DNA of 5,149 nt from an uncultured Campylobacter sp. (GCA_938036585.1 CALHQN010000335.1:1-5149), one strand, 5' to 3'. Counted from the first letter of the stretch, positions 1 through 5,149 are shown. Notes: generated from the sequence alone by a model not told the origin. Numbers and translations are program-made.

Positions 1-192
1 ATTTGGATTTTGCTAGACATATTTTTCGTAGGAATTTGGGTAGAAGATTTAAATGCTTTTGAAAGCGAGACGGAGGAGGACGACTATGAGGGGCGTCTGA
101 AAAAGGTCGATGCACTTTATGAGCTGTATCAAAAAGGCGCGATTTCCAAAGAGGAATTTGAAGCTAGAAAAGAAATTTTAATGAGAGATTAA
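1..192 (+). CDS. C-terminal part of a small membrane protein with a SHOCT motif (probably TM2-domain family), 5' truncated
   Basis: The frame is open from base 1 to the TAA at 190-192, so this is the 3' end of a gene that begins outside the window. The in-frame TTG at 10 has no ribosome binding site and is probably not the start. The visible 63 residues begin with a hydrophobic stretch (IWILLDIFFVGIWVEDLN), followed by an acidic linker (ESETEEDD). They end with LYQKGAISKEEFEARKEILMRD-type spacing, which fits the SHOCT short C-terminal domain (Leu, then Gly-Ala-Ile, then Glu-Glu-Phe and a final Leu). The hydrophobic part resembles the last helix of a TM2 domain, where W-L-x-D is common; that assignment is inference from a fragment. 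SHOCT domains are thought to act in oligomerisation or binding, and no enzymatic role can be claimed. Only 10 bp separate it from hemJ, so the two are probably co-transcribed. Confidence 0.65.
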   Translation: MWILLDIFFVGIWVEDLNAFESETEEDDYEGRLKKVDALYELYQKGAISKEEFEARKEILMRD

Positions 193-197
193 GGAGG
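191..197 (+). promoter_or_regulatory. Strong Shine-Dalgarno for hemJ overlapping the upstream stop
   Basis: AAGGAGG begins within the TAA stop of the SHOCT gene and ends 5 nt before the hemJ ATG. It fixes the hemJ start and suggests that ribosomes finishing the upstream gene can re-initiate on hemJ. Confidence 0.75.
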
Positions 198-202
198 CTA
201 AA

Positions 203-643
203 ATGAGTTATTTTTGGTTTAAATTTGTCCATTTTGCGGGCTTTATTTCATGGATGGCGATGCTGTTTTATATGCCGCGCCTATATGTTTATCACGCTGA
301 AAATTTAGACAAGCCGGATTTTGTAAAGGTCGTTAAAAAGATGGAGCGAATGCTTTATCATGCGATCGGCTGGATAGCGATGGTCGTGACGGTTTTTAGC
401 GGGGTGATGCTGATCGTTTTAAATCCTGGGCTTATGAAGTTGGGATATTTTCATCTAAAGCTGCTAGCCGGAGTTTTGCTGATCTGTTATCATTTGTGGC
501 TGTATTATTATATGTATAAATTTGAAAAAAACGAGTGTCACAGGAGCGGAAAGTACTTTCGTGCGATCAACGAAGGCCCTACGATCCTAATGTTTATAAT
601 ACTTTATGCGATGCTAATAATGCCGAATTTACCGAGTAACTAA
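203..643 (+). CDS. hemJ: HemJ-type protoporphyrinogen IX oxidase
   Basis: The 146-residue protein matches the HemJ (UPF0093) family in length and layout. In that family the enzyme oxidises protoporphyrinogen IX to protoporphyrin IX, the penultimate step of haem synthesis, in the inner membrane. Four hydrophobic segments lie at about residues 5-25, 52-73, 82-105 and 126-142. The conserved first-helix histidine is His10 (KFVHFAGFISWMA). It is followed by the family block MPRLYVYHAE (25-33, with Arg26) and by HLKLL with Lys86, the conserved lysine after the third-helix start. The C-terminal FRAINEGPTILM is also typical of the family. The ATG at 203 is preceded by AAGGAGG (191-197), 5 nt away, which overlaps the stop codon of the upstream gene and suggests translational coupling. 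No truncation is seen. Family assignment is firm; activity is inferred from the family. Confidence 0.9.
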   Translation: MSYFWFKFVHFAGFISWMAMLFYMPRLYVYHAENLDKPDFVKVVKKMERMLYHAIGWIAMVVTVFSGVMLIVLNPGLMKLGYFHLKLLAGVLLICYHLWLYYYMYKFEKNECHRSGKYFRAINEGPTILMFIILYAMLIMPNLPSN

Positions 644-706
644 GCGCTTTGATAAAAATTTAATTAAAATTTGCATAAAATTAGGACAAAATTTTAAAGG
701 AAGCAT
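644..706 (+). promoter_or_regulatory. Candidate promoter and leader of nhaA
   Basis: This 63-bp gap between hemJ and nhaA is very AT-rich. TAAAAT at 676-681, preceded by TTGCA, is a plausible -10 element, giving a start near 687-688 and a leader of about 20 nt. The upstream stretch is A/T tracts with no clear -35, which is usual for the epsilonproteobacterial housekeeping sigma factor. AAGG at 697-700 lies 6 nt from the GTG start and is the Shine-Dalgarno. No terminator separates hemJ from nhaA, so read-through from hemJ is also possible. Confidence 0.4.
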
Positions 707-1870
707 GTGCGGCAGATCATAAGAAAAATTTTATCGAGCGAAAGTAGCGCGGGAATCATACTGCTTTTATCCGCAGTCCTTGCGATCATCGCTCAAAACG
801 TAGGCTTTTTATCAAAATACTATGAGGCGTTTTTACATCTAAACTTCACCATAGGCGTCGGCCCTGCAAAGCTCGATGAATCGATGCATTTTTTGGTAAA
901 CGACGTGCTCATGGCGATATTTTTCTTCGCTATCGGACTTGAGCTAAAGCGCGAAAAGATCGAAGGACAACTGCGCCATTTCTCTCAAATTTTACTTCCT
1001 AGCTTTGCAGCTCTGGGCGGAGTAATGATGCCCGCGATTATATTTTCGATCATTAACTGGGGCGATGCCGTTGCGATGAAGGGTTGGGCGATCCCTACGG
1101 CGACCGATATCGCCTTTGCCGTGGGCGTTATGGCGCTTTTAGGCAAAAAAATCCCTACGAGCCTTAAAATTTTCGTTTTGACGCTTGCCATAATGGACGA
1201 TCTGTGCGCGATTTTAATCATCGCCGTGTTTTATTCATCAGATATAAACACGATCTATCTGGTCGGCGCAGCCGTTTGCATCGCAATAATGCTAGTAATG
1301 AGTAGATTCGGCGTAGACAAGAAGCTTCCATTCATCATCGTAGCCATCGTGCTGTGGGTAATGGTGCTAAACTCTGGCATCCACGCGACCATCGCGGGGG
1401 TACTCGCGGGCTTTTGTATCCCGCTTAAGACCCGCTCGGGCTCGATGCTAAAGGATATGGAGCACGGCCTAGCCTACCCAGTAAATTTCTTCATCTTGCC
1501 GATCTTCGCTTTCACAAACGCAGGCGTTTCATTAGCAGGTATCAGTCCTAGCTTTCTTTTCGGGCCCGTACCGATGGGCATCATGCTCGGGCTATTTTTC
1601 GGTAAACAGATCGGAATTTTTGCTTTCAGCTGGATTTTGATCAAAACCAAAATCGCCTATATGCCGGAAAACGCAGGCTGGATGCAGCTTTACGCCGTGG
1701 CGATCATCTGCGGTATCGGCTTTACGATGGCGCTTTTCGTCGACGGCTTAGCATACGGCGGCAGCGATCTGTATCACTACACCGATAAGCTCGCGGTATT
1801 TTTAGGCTCGATCATTTCGGGCGTAGTCGGATATATAGTGGCAAAAACCGTCACGGTAAAACATACGTAA
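707..1870 (+). CDS. nhaA: NhaA-family Na+/H+ antiporter
   Basis: At 387 residues this is the usual length of NhaA (388 in E. coli), the 12-helix inner-membrane antiporter that exports Na+ or Li+ in exchange for protons and supports pH and salt tolerance. The sequence aligns along its length. Asp134 (PTATDIAFAVG) and Asp164-Asp165 (AIMDDL) correspond to the ion-binding Asp133, Asp163 and Asp164 of E. coli, and Lys300 (FFGKQIGI) to Lys300. His226 (SGIHATIAG) matches the pH-response residue His225, and GLELKRE (77-83) is also conserved. The start is GTG at 707, with AAGG 6 nt upstream. The ATG two bases earlier is out of frame and stops after five codons. An NhaA N-terminus (short charged stretch, then SSESSAGIILL) follows directly. 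Transcription converges with the minus-strand operon and ends at the hairpin downstream. All transport residues are present, so it should be functional. Confidence 0.95.
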   Translation: MRQIIRKILSSESSAGIILLLSAVLAIIAQNVGFLSKYYEAFLHLNFTIGVGPAKLDESMHFLVNDVLMAIFFFAIGLELKREKIEGQLRHFSQILLPSFAALGGVMMPAIIFSIINWGDAVAMKGWAIPTATDIAFAVGVMALLGKKIPTSLKIFVLTLAIMDDLCAILIIAVFYSSDINTIYLVGAAVCIAIMLVMSRFGVDKKLPFIIVAIVLWVMVLNSGIHATIAGVLAGFCIPLKTRSGSMLKDMEHGLAYPVNFFILPIFAFTNAGVSLAGISPSFLFGPVPMGIMLGLFFGKQIGIFAFSWILIKTKIAYMPENAGWMQLYAVAIICGIGFTMALFVDGLAYGGSDLYHYTDKLAVFLGSIISGVVGYIVAKTVTVKHT

Positions 1871-1877
1871 ATTTAAA

Positions 1878-1904
1878 GCATAGGAAATTTGAAATTTCCT
1901 ATGC
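1878..1904. terminator. Inverted repeat, probable bidirectional terminator between nhaA and the hydrolase operon
   Basis: GCATAGGAAATTT (1878-1890) is followed by one base and its exact reverse complement (1892-1904). As RNA it would form a stem of about 10-11 bp with a small A/U loop. It sits in the 72-bp gap between two converging genes. On the minus strand the stem is followed by TTTAAAT, a short U-rich tail, so it may serve the hydrolase operon better than nhaA, whose downstream side begins GCGGCTTC. The lack of a long U-run lowers certainty about Rho-independent termination. Confidence 0.65.
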
Positions 1905-1942
1905 GGCTTCTAAAATTTCTTGCTTTTATAAAATTTTGGATT

Positions 1943-2470
1943 TTAAACTACTAAAATTCCCGCATTTTGCATTAAGTTTAGCGCGCATTCGTCGTAGTAG
2001 CCGCGCTCATGATTCGGCGCGTCATAGGTGGCTACCGCACCTCGCGGAACGATGACGTCTTTGTCCTCTCCCGTTTCGTTGAGATAGGTACGCAGACTAA
2101 GCGCAAACTGCATCACGCAGATATCGGTGCAACAACCCGTAATCACAAAGCGATCAAAGCCCTCTAAAATTTTCTTATCCAAATTATGAAAGCCGTTCGT
2201 GCTACGCTTAAAAGTGACGTTTTGCTCGCTTACAAACGGCGCGAGCTCCTCGATCACCTCCGATTCTGGCGAGCCTTTTAGACAATGAACGGGATAGCGC
2301 TTCATCTCCAAATCCCGCTCGGCGTGAGCGTCGCAGATGAAATGCACATTTTTCGCCGCTTCTATCTGCCTAATCACCGCGGGAGCGATCTTCGCGATGT
2401 TAGTATCGGCCATCGCACCGAATTTTACGAAGCCGTTTACCATATCGATCACAAATACCAAAGTTTTCAT
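1943..2470 (-). CDS. Isochorismatase-superfamily cysteine hydrolase, nicotinamidase-like
   Basis: The 175-residue cytoplasmic protein has the full catalytic set of the family: Asp9 (FVIDMVNGF), Lys88 (VTFKRSTNGF) and the nucleophile Cys114 (TGCCTDICV). Asp47-x-His49 and His62 (PVHCLKGSPESE) lie where nicotinamidases bind their metal. The family hydrolyses amides, and nicotinamide to nicotinate (PncA, NAD salvage) is the best-fitting reaction. Related enzymes act on other amides, so the substrate is inference and no symbol is given. About eight residues (131-138, NETGEDKD) form a hydrophilic loop between the Cys helix and the next strand. The ATG at 2470 is preferred to the in-frame TTG at 2473 because AGGAG (2476-2480) is 5 nt from the ATG but only 2 nt from the TTG. 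The ATG shares its A with the TGA of the upstream amidase gene, so translation is probably coupled. Confidence 0.82.
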   Translation of the reverse strand: MKTLVFVIDMVNGFVKFGAMADTNIAKIAPAVIRQIEAAKNVHFICDAHAERDLEMKRYPVHCLKGSPESEVIEELAPFVSEQNVTFKRSTNGFHNLDKKILEGFDRFVITGCCTDICVMQFALSLRTYLNETGEDKDVIVPRGAVATYDAPNHERGYYDECALNLMQNAGILVV

Positions 2471-3276
2471 CAAAACTCCTTATAAATTTCAGGTTTCATA
2501 TCTTTTAAAAGATCCATTTTAGCGCGAAATTTTAAAATTTCGTCTAAACTTACATCCACGACTTTGACGGCCTCTTTTTTGCCTAGGCGCGCGACGATTT
2601 CGCCGCCGGGATTTATCAGCATGGAATTTCCGCCGAAACTCTCGCCCTGCCCCGTATCGCCGCAGCCGTTTACCGCACAGATAAAAATTTGATTTTCGAT
2701 CGCACGGGCCCTCGCAAGCGTGATAAAATGCTCTATGCGGCTTTGCGCGAACTGCGCGATTACGAAAACCACTTGCGCGCCGCGAAGCGCCAATGCGCGA
2801 AAAATTTCACCGAAGCGCAGATCATAACAGATCGCGACGCTGATTTTGACCGCGCGATTTTTAAATTTAATCTCGCAAATGCCTAACTTATCGCCGCCGC
2901 TTACGATCTCGTTTTCGCGAGCTAGCGAGAAGGTGTGGATCTTGTCGTAGCGTAAAATTTCGGCTCCGTTTTGATAGATAAAAGCGGAATTATAAATTTT
3001 ATCTCGCTTGGAGCTTATCGATCCGCCGATTAAAACAGCACCGCTTTTTTGTGAAATTTCACTTAAAAATTTTTTCGTATAAGCGGCATTCATATCGGCA
3101 AACTCTTTAAATTTAGCCGTATTAAAGCCGGTGTTAAATGCCTCAGGCAGCACCGCTACGTTTGCGCCGCGCTTTAAAGCGCGATCTATCAGCCTGCGCG
3201 CGCAAATAAAATTTTGCTCGCAATCTACGGAATTTTGAGCCATTTTCACGTCCATTTGCAAAATAGCAATCTTCAT
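2470..3276 (-). CDS. Nitrilase-superfamily carbon-nitrogen hydrolase, omega-amidase-like
   Basis: The 268-residue protein has the Glu-Lys-Cys triad of the nitrilase fold: Glu45 (VLPEAFNTGF), Lys112 (RYDKIHTF) and Cys150 (AICYDLRF). The second conserved Glu lies in ARENE (121-123). ARAIENQIFICAVN and GGNSMLINPGGEI in the C-terminal half resemble YafV/NIT2 omega-amidases and the Bacillus MtnU group. Those enzymes cleave short amides such as 2-oxoglutaramate or 2-oxosuccinamate to the acid and ammonia, in the cytoplasm. The exact substrate cannot be read from the sequence. The ATG at 3276 is preceded by AGGAGGG (3281-3287) with a 4-nt spacer, and that site overlaps the ruvC stop. It is the second gene of the ruvC operon, 9 bp after ruvC, and overlaps the next hydrolase gene by one base. 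An 18-bp perfect palindrome lies in its 3' part (2525-2542). Confidence 0.87.
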   Translation of the reverse strand: MKIAILQMDVKMAQNSVDCEQNFICARRLIDRALKRGANVAVLPEAFNTGFNTAKFKEFADMNAAYTKKFLSEISQKSGAVLIGGSISSKRDKIYNSAFIYQNGAEILRYDKIHTFSLARENEIVSGGDKLGICEIKFKNRAVKISVAICYDLRFGEIFRALALRGAQVVFVIAQFAQSRIEHFITLARARAIENQIFICAVNGCGDTGQGESFGGNSMLINPGGEIVARLGKKEAVKVVDVSLDEILKFRAKMDLLKDMKPEIYKEF

Positions 3277-3285
3277 AAAACCCTC

Positions 3286-3765
3286 CTATTTAGGCGCTAG
3301 GCGCATAACATTTGCATGCGTAAGCGCAATAGCTATGGCATCGGTGATATCAAGCGGTTTAATCTCCTTATTAATCCCCAAAATTCGCTTCACCATAAAC
3401 GCAACCTGCTCTTTCGTCGCCTTTGCCTTGCCCGTGACCGATTTTTTTACCTGAAGCGGCGTATATTCGGCAAAATTTCCAAAAATTTGTAAAATTTTAA
3501 GAGCCAGCGCGCCGCGAAACTGAGCGAGCTTTAAAACAGACTGCGGGTTGTAGGCATAAAACATCGATTCTATCGCGACCTCATCGATCTTATGAGCGCT
3601 AAAAATTTGATCGATCGCCTCACTCATCTGCGTCATTTGAAATTGCACGTTTTCGGCCTTCATTTTTACCAATCCCGCCTCGATAAGTTTGATCTTATTC
3701 ACATCTTTTTCCAGAATCGCATAGCCTAAATTTCTAGTTCCAGGATCAATTCCTAAAATTTTCAT
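3286..3765 (-). CDS. ruvC: RuvC Holliday-junction resolvase
   Basis: RuvC is the dimeric endonuclease that cuts Holliday junctions after RuvAB branch migration, in recombinational repair. The 159-residue protein opens with the family signature [15 protein letters not shown]. The four acidic catalytic residues are present as Asp7, Glu66 (VAIESMF), Asp139 and Asp142 ([11 protein letters not shown]), close to Asp7, Glu66, Asp138 and Asp141 in E. coli. [16 protein letters not shown] (70-85) and the basic stretch [16 protein letters not shown] (106-121) are also typical. The ATG at 3765 is chosen over the in-frame GTG at 3771. AAGG (3771-3774) is a Shine-Dalgarno 5 nt from the ATG but overlaps the GTG, and the family begins MKILGIDPG. 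It is the first gene of a three-gene minus-strand operon and is divergent from dnaA, with DnaA boxes in between. Confidence 0.95.
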   Translation of the reverse strand: MKILGIDPGTRNLGYAILEKDVNKIKLIEAGLVKMKAENVQFQMTQMSEAIDQIFSAHKIDEVAIESMFYAYNPQSVLKLAQFRGALALKILQIFGNFAEYTPLQVKKSVTGKAKATKEQVAFMVKRILGINKEIKPLDITDAIAIALTHANVMRLAPK

Positions 3766-3780
3766 AGCCACCTTTCACGC

Positions 3781-3789
3781 TTATTCACG
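3781..3789 (+). promoter_or_regulatory. DnaA box 1 (TTATTCACG)
   Basis: TTATTCACG matches the E. coli consensus TTATNCACA except at the last base, and contains the ATTCAC core of Helicobacter-type boxes. It begins 11 bp before box 2, about one helical turn. Confidence 0.75.
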
Positions 3790-3791
3790 GC

Positions 3792-3800
3792 TTAATCACC
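3792..3800 (+). promoter_or_regulatory. DnaA box 2 (TTAATCACC), degenerate
   Basis: TTAATCACC differs from the consensus at positions 4 and 9. It has the same orientation as box 1 and abuts box 3, with which it forms an almost perfect 18-bp palindrome. Confidence 0.55.
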
Positions 3801-3809
3801 GGTGAATAA
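3801..3809 (-). promoter_or_regulatory. DnaA box 3 (TTATTCACC on the minus strand)
   Basis: GGTGAATAA on the plus strand reads TTATTCACC on the minus strand, differing from TTATNCACA only in the last base. Its CAC end faces that of box 2 directly with no spacer. Confidence 0.72.
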
Positions 3810-3843
3810 ACTGAAATTTACCGCAAATTTAGTGAAATTTAGC

Positions 3844-3849
3844 TAAAAT
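3844..3849 (+). promoter_or_regulatory. Candidate -10 element of the dnaA promoter
   Basis: TAAAAT, preceded by TTTAGC, is a typical epsilonproteobacterial -10 and would start transcription near 3856, giving a leader of about 20 nt. No clear -35 is seen, only phased A/T tracts (AAATTT at 3814, 3825 and 3835, spaced 10-11 bp). DnaA boxes 1-3 lie about 45-75 bp upstream of that start, so DnaA autoregulation is plausible. Confidence 0.5.
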
Positions 3850-3875
3850 GACGCCTTAATTTATAAGGGAATTCA

Positions 3876-5149
3876 ATGGCGACGTCACAAGCACAAGAAA
3901 TTTTATCGAATTTAGAGAAGGAAATTTTACCTACCGAATACTCTAGATACATTAAAAATTTGAAATTTAATGATAAAAGCTCGACGTCTGAATTTTTCAT
4001 CTATAACGCATCTAACGAGTTTATCGCTAAATATACCCAGACGAAATACGGCAAAAAAATAAAAGAGCTTATCAAAAAACAGTTCGGGCTTAATGACGTG
4101 ATCGTCAAAATCACCTCAAAGGCTAAAATTTCGCCGAAAGAAAAGGTAAAAATCATCTCGGAAAAGCCAAAGAGCACGATTCTAAGCGAAAATTATAATT
4201 TTGAAAATTTTATTATCGGCGATTCAAATAAATTTGCTTTTGAGTGCTCTATCACGGTCGCAAAAGAGCCCGGAATTCGCTTTAATCCGCTCTTTATCTA
4301 CGGACCTAGCGGGCTTGGAAAAACTCACTTGCTTCAATCGATCGGAAATTACTGCATTAAAAAAGGCAAAACCGTCATTTGCGTCACCAGCGAGCAGTTC
4401 GCTAATGATTTTGTTTTTAATCTCAAAAACAACTCGATCGATAAATTTAAACAAAAATACCGCAACTGCGACGTTTTGCTCATCGACGATATTCAATTTT
4501 TAATCGGACGCGATAAGGCTCAGGAAGAGCTTTTTTATACGTTTAACGAGTTGAAAGACAAAAATTGCCAAATCGTCCTTACCAATGATCTTCCGCCAAA
4601 ATTTTTAAAAGGCTTTGAAAGTCGCCTAACAACACGGTTTGAAAGCGGCATAATAGCAAACATAACTCCACCGGATCTTGAAACTAAAATCGCCATTATC
4701 AATAAAAAAAGCGAGGAAAATCGCGTTAGAATTCCACACGACGTCGTAGAATATATCGCCGCAAATATGGGCGACAATATCCGCGAGATTGAAGGCGCAA
4801 TAAATAAACTAAATGCCTACTCTTCGATACTTCGTACAAAGATCACGCTGGAATTTACCAAAAGTACGCTGCAAGATCAGATCCATCAAAAATATTCAAG
4901 CGTGAGTCTGGAACACGTCATCGAGGTCGTATCAAAAGAGCTAAACATAAAACCTAGCGAGCTAAAAAGCAAAACAAGAAGTAAAAACGTCGTTGAAGCG
5001 CGCCAAATTTGCATATATCTAACCAAACAGCTAACTCAAAACTCAATGCCAAAAATCGCAACATTCTTTAATCTAAAAGATCACAGCGCTATCAGTAAAA
5101 ATATTAAAAAAATCAACGAACTCATCCAAACCGACGAGATCTTAAAAAT
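3876..5149 (+). CDS. dnaA: Chromosomal replication initiator DnaA, 3' truncated
   Basis: DnaA is the AAA+ initiator that binds DnaA boxes at oriC and melts the origin. The window holds 424 codons and two bases and ends without a stop; Campylobacter DnaA is about 440 residues, so roughly 15 are missing. Domain I spans about 1-80, with a short linker to about 100. The AAA+ core has Walker A GPSGLGKT (143-150), Walker B LLIDDIQF (201-208), sensor 1 LTND (235-238), the arginine-finger region RLTTRF (250-255, Arg254) and sensor 2 GDNIREIEG (299-307, Arg303). Domain IV is a helix-turn-helix with EARQICIYL (Arg376) and KDHSAISKNIKKI (401-413). The ATG at 3876 follows AAGGGA (3865-3870) by 5 nt. Residues Thr252-Thr253 replace the more usual Lys-Ser before the arginine finger. 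dnaN would be expected next but lies outside the window. Confidence 0.97.
   Translation, partial: MATSQAQEILSNLEKEILPTEYSRYIKNLKFNDKSSTSEFFIYNASNEFIAKYTQTKYGKKIKELIKKQFGLNDVIVKITSKAKISPKEKVKIISEKPKSTILSENYNFENFIIGDSNKFAFECSITVAKEPGIRFNPLFIYGPSGLGKTHLLQSIGNYCIKKGKTVICVTSEQFANDFVFNLKNNSIDKFKQKYRNCDVLLIDDIQFLIGRDKAQEELFYTFNELKDKNCQIVLTNDLPPKFLKGFESRLTTRFESGIIANITPPDLETKIAIINKKSEENRVRIPHDVVEYIAANMGDNIREIEGAINKLNAYSSILRTKITLEFTKSTLQDQIHQKYSSVSLEHVIEVVSKELNIKPSELKSKTRSKNVVEARQICIYLTKQLTQNSMPKIATFFNLKDHSAISKNIKKINELIQTDEILK

Larger units (their letters stand above)
3766..3875. other. Candidate upstream part of the replication origin (oriC1) and divergent ruvC-dnaA control region
   Basis: The 110-bp region between divergent ruvC and dnaA holds three DnaA boxes (3781-3809). 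It also has two weaker TTTCAC-core sites, at 3771-3779 on the plus strand and 3831-3839 on the minus strand, and AT-rich DNA up to dnaA. Epsilonproteobacterial origins are known to be bipartite around dnaA, with one box cluster upstream and another plus the unwinding element downstream. The cluster here fits the upstream half, and the downstream half would lie past the window edge. Origin function is inference. Confidence 0.55.

Noticed and set aside
10..12. TTG as the start of the first open frame
   Set aside because: The frame stays open to base 1, there is no upstream room for a ribosome binding site, and the hydrophobic segment continues upstream of it.
642..649. AAGCGCTT as a terminator stem after hemJ
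   Set aside because: A 4-bp self-complementary stretch without a loop cannot make a stable terminator hairpin.
985..1221. 78-residue open frame on the minus strand within nhaA
   Set aside because: It lies wholly inside a well-supported gene, has no ribosome binding site and resembles no family.
2285..2522. Two overlapping plus-strand open frames (66 and 61 residues) across the hydrolase junction
   Set aside because: They are antisense shadows of two catalytically complete genes, with no start signal.
2689..2886. 65-residue plus-strand open frame inside the nitrilase-type gene
   Set aside because: Antisense shadow with arginine- and alanine-rich composition from reverse-read codons.
3051..3062. 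GTGAAATTTCAC as a pair of DnaA boxes
   Set aside because: Only the TTTCAC core matches, it sits inside a gene, and such short palindromes follow from the AAATTT excess.
3766..3771. GTG start giving RuvC two extra residues
   Set aside because: The GTG overlaps the Shine-Dalgarno, and RuvC proteins begin at MKILGIDPG.
4201..4777. Three open frames (100, 90 and 80 residues) inside dnaA on both strands
   Set aside because: They overlap the conserved AAA+ core of dnaA in other frames. dnaA itself lacks a stop in the window, which makes these look more prominent than they are.
1..5149. CRISPR array, insertion sequence, tRNA/rRNA, toxin-antitoxin or defence system
   Set aside because: No spaced direct repeats, transposase, tRNA-like fold or defence-type gene was seen. 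All long open frames are housekeeping or metabolic genes.

Overview
The window looks like chromosomal DNA from a Campylobacter-type epsilonproteobacterium (Campylobacterota), from the start of the replication-origin region. Two things point there. First, ruvC and dnaA lie back to back, an order I recall from Campylobacter jejuni. Second, the DnaA has a lysine-rich sequence ending in a domain IV motif (KDHSAISKNIKKI) typical of the group. Base composition looks moderate (by eye a little over 40% GC), so one of the higher-GC oral Campylobacter species such as C. gracilis, C. curvus, C. rectus or C. showae fits better than C. jejuni. The species is inference only.

Left part, plus strand: the 3' end of a gene for a small membrane protein with a C-terminal SHOCT motif (probably TM2-type, cut by the window edge), then hemJ (protoporphyrinogen IX oxidase) 10 bp later behind a strong Shine-Dalgarno, then nhaA (Na+/H+ antiporter), which probably has its own promoter. 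A long inverted repeat after nhaA is probably the shared terminator of two converging transcription units.

Middle part, minus strand: a compact three-gene operon read right to left, ruvC (Holliday-junction resolvase), then a nitrilase-superfamily amidase 9 bp downstream, then an isochorismatase/nicotinamidase-family cysteine hydrolase whose ATG shares one base with the amidase stop (TGATG). This ties two carbon-nitrogen hydrolases to a DNA-repair gene beside the origin.

Right part: the ruvC-dnaA intergenic region (about 110 bp) carries two near-consensus DnaA boxes and one more degenerate box in 29 bp. Two of them form an inverted pair, and a weaker site overlaps the ruvC ribosome binding site. 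This is a good candidate for the upstream half of a bipartite oriC and for DnaA control of both flanking operons. dnaA then runs off the right edge, missing only about the last 15 codons by comparison with the family.

I found no mobile element, CRISPR array, tRNA or rRNA. The region reads as ordinary core chromosome. The points most worth a second look are the DnaA-box cluster, the marked excess of AAATTT/RAATTY sites, and the coupled hydrolase pair behind ruvC.
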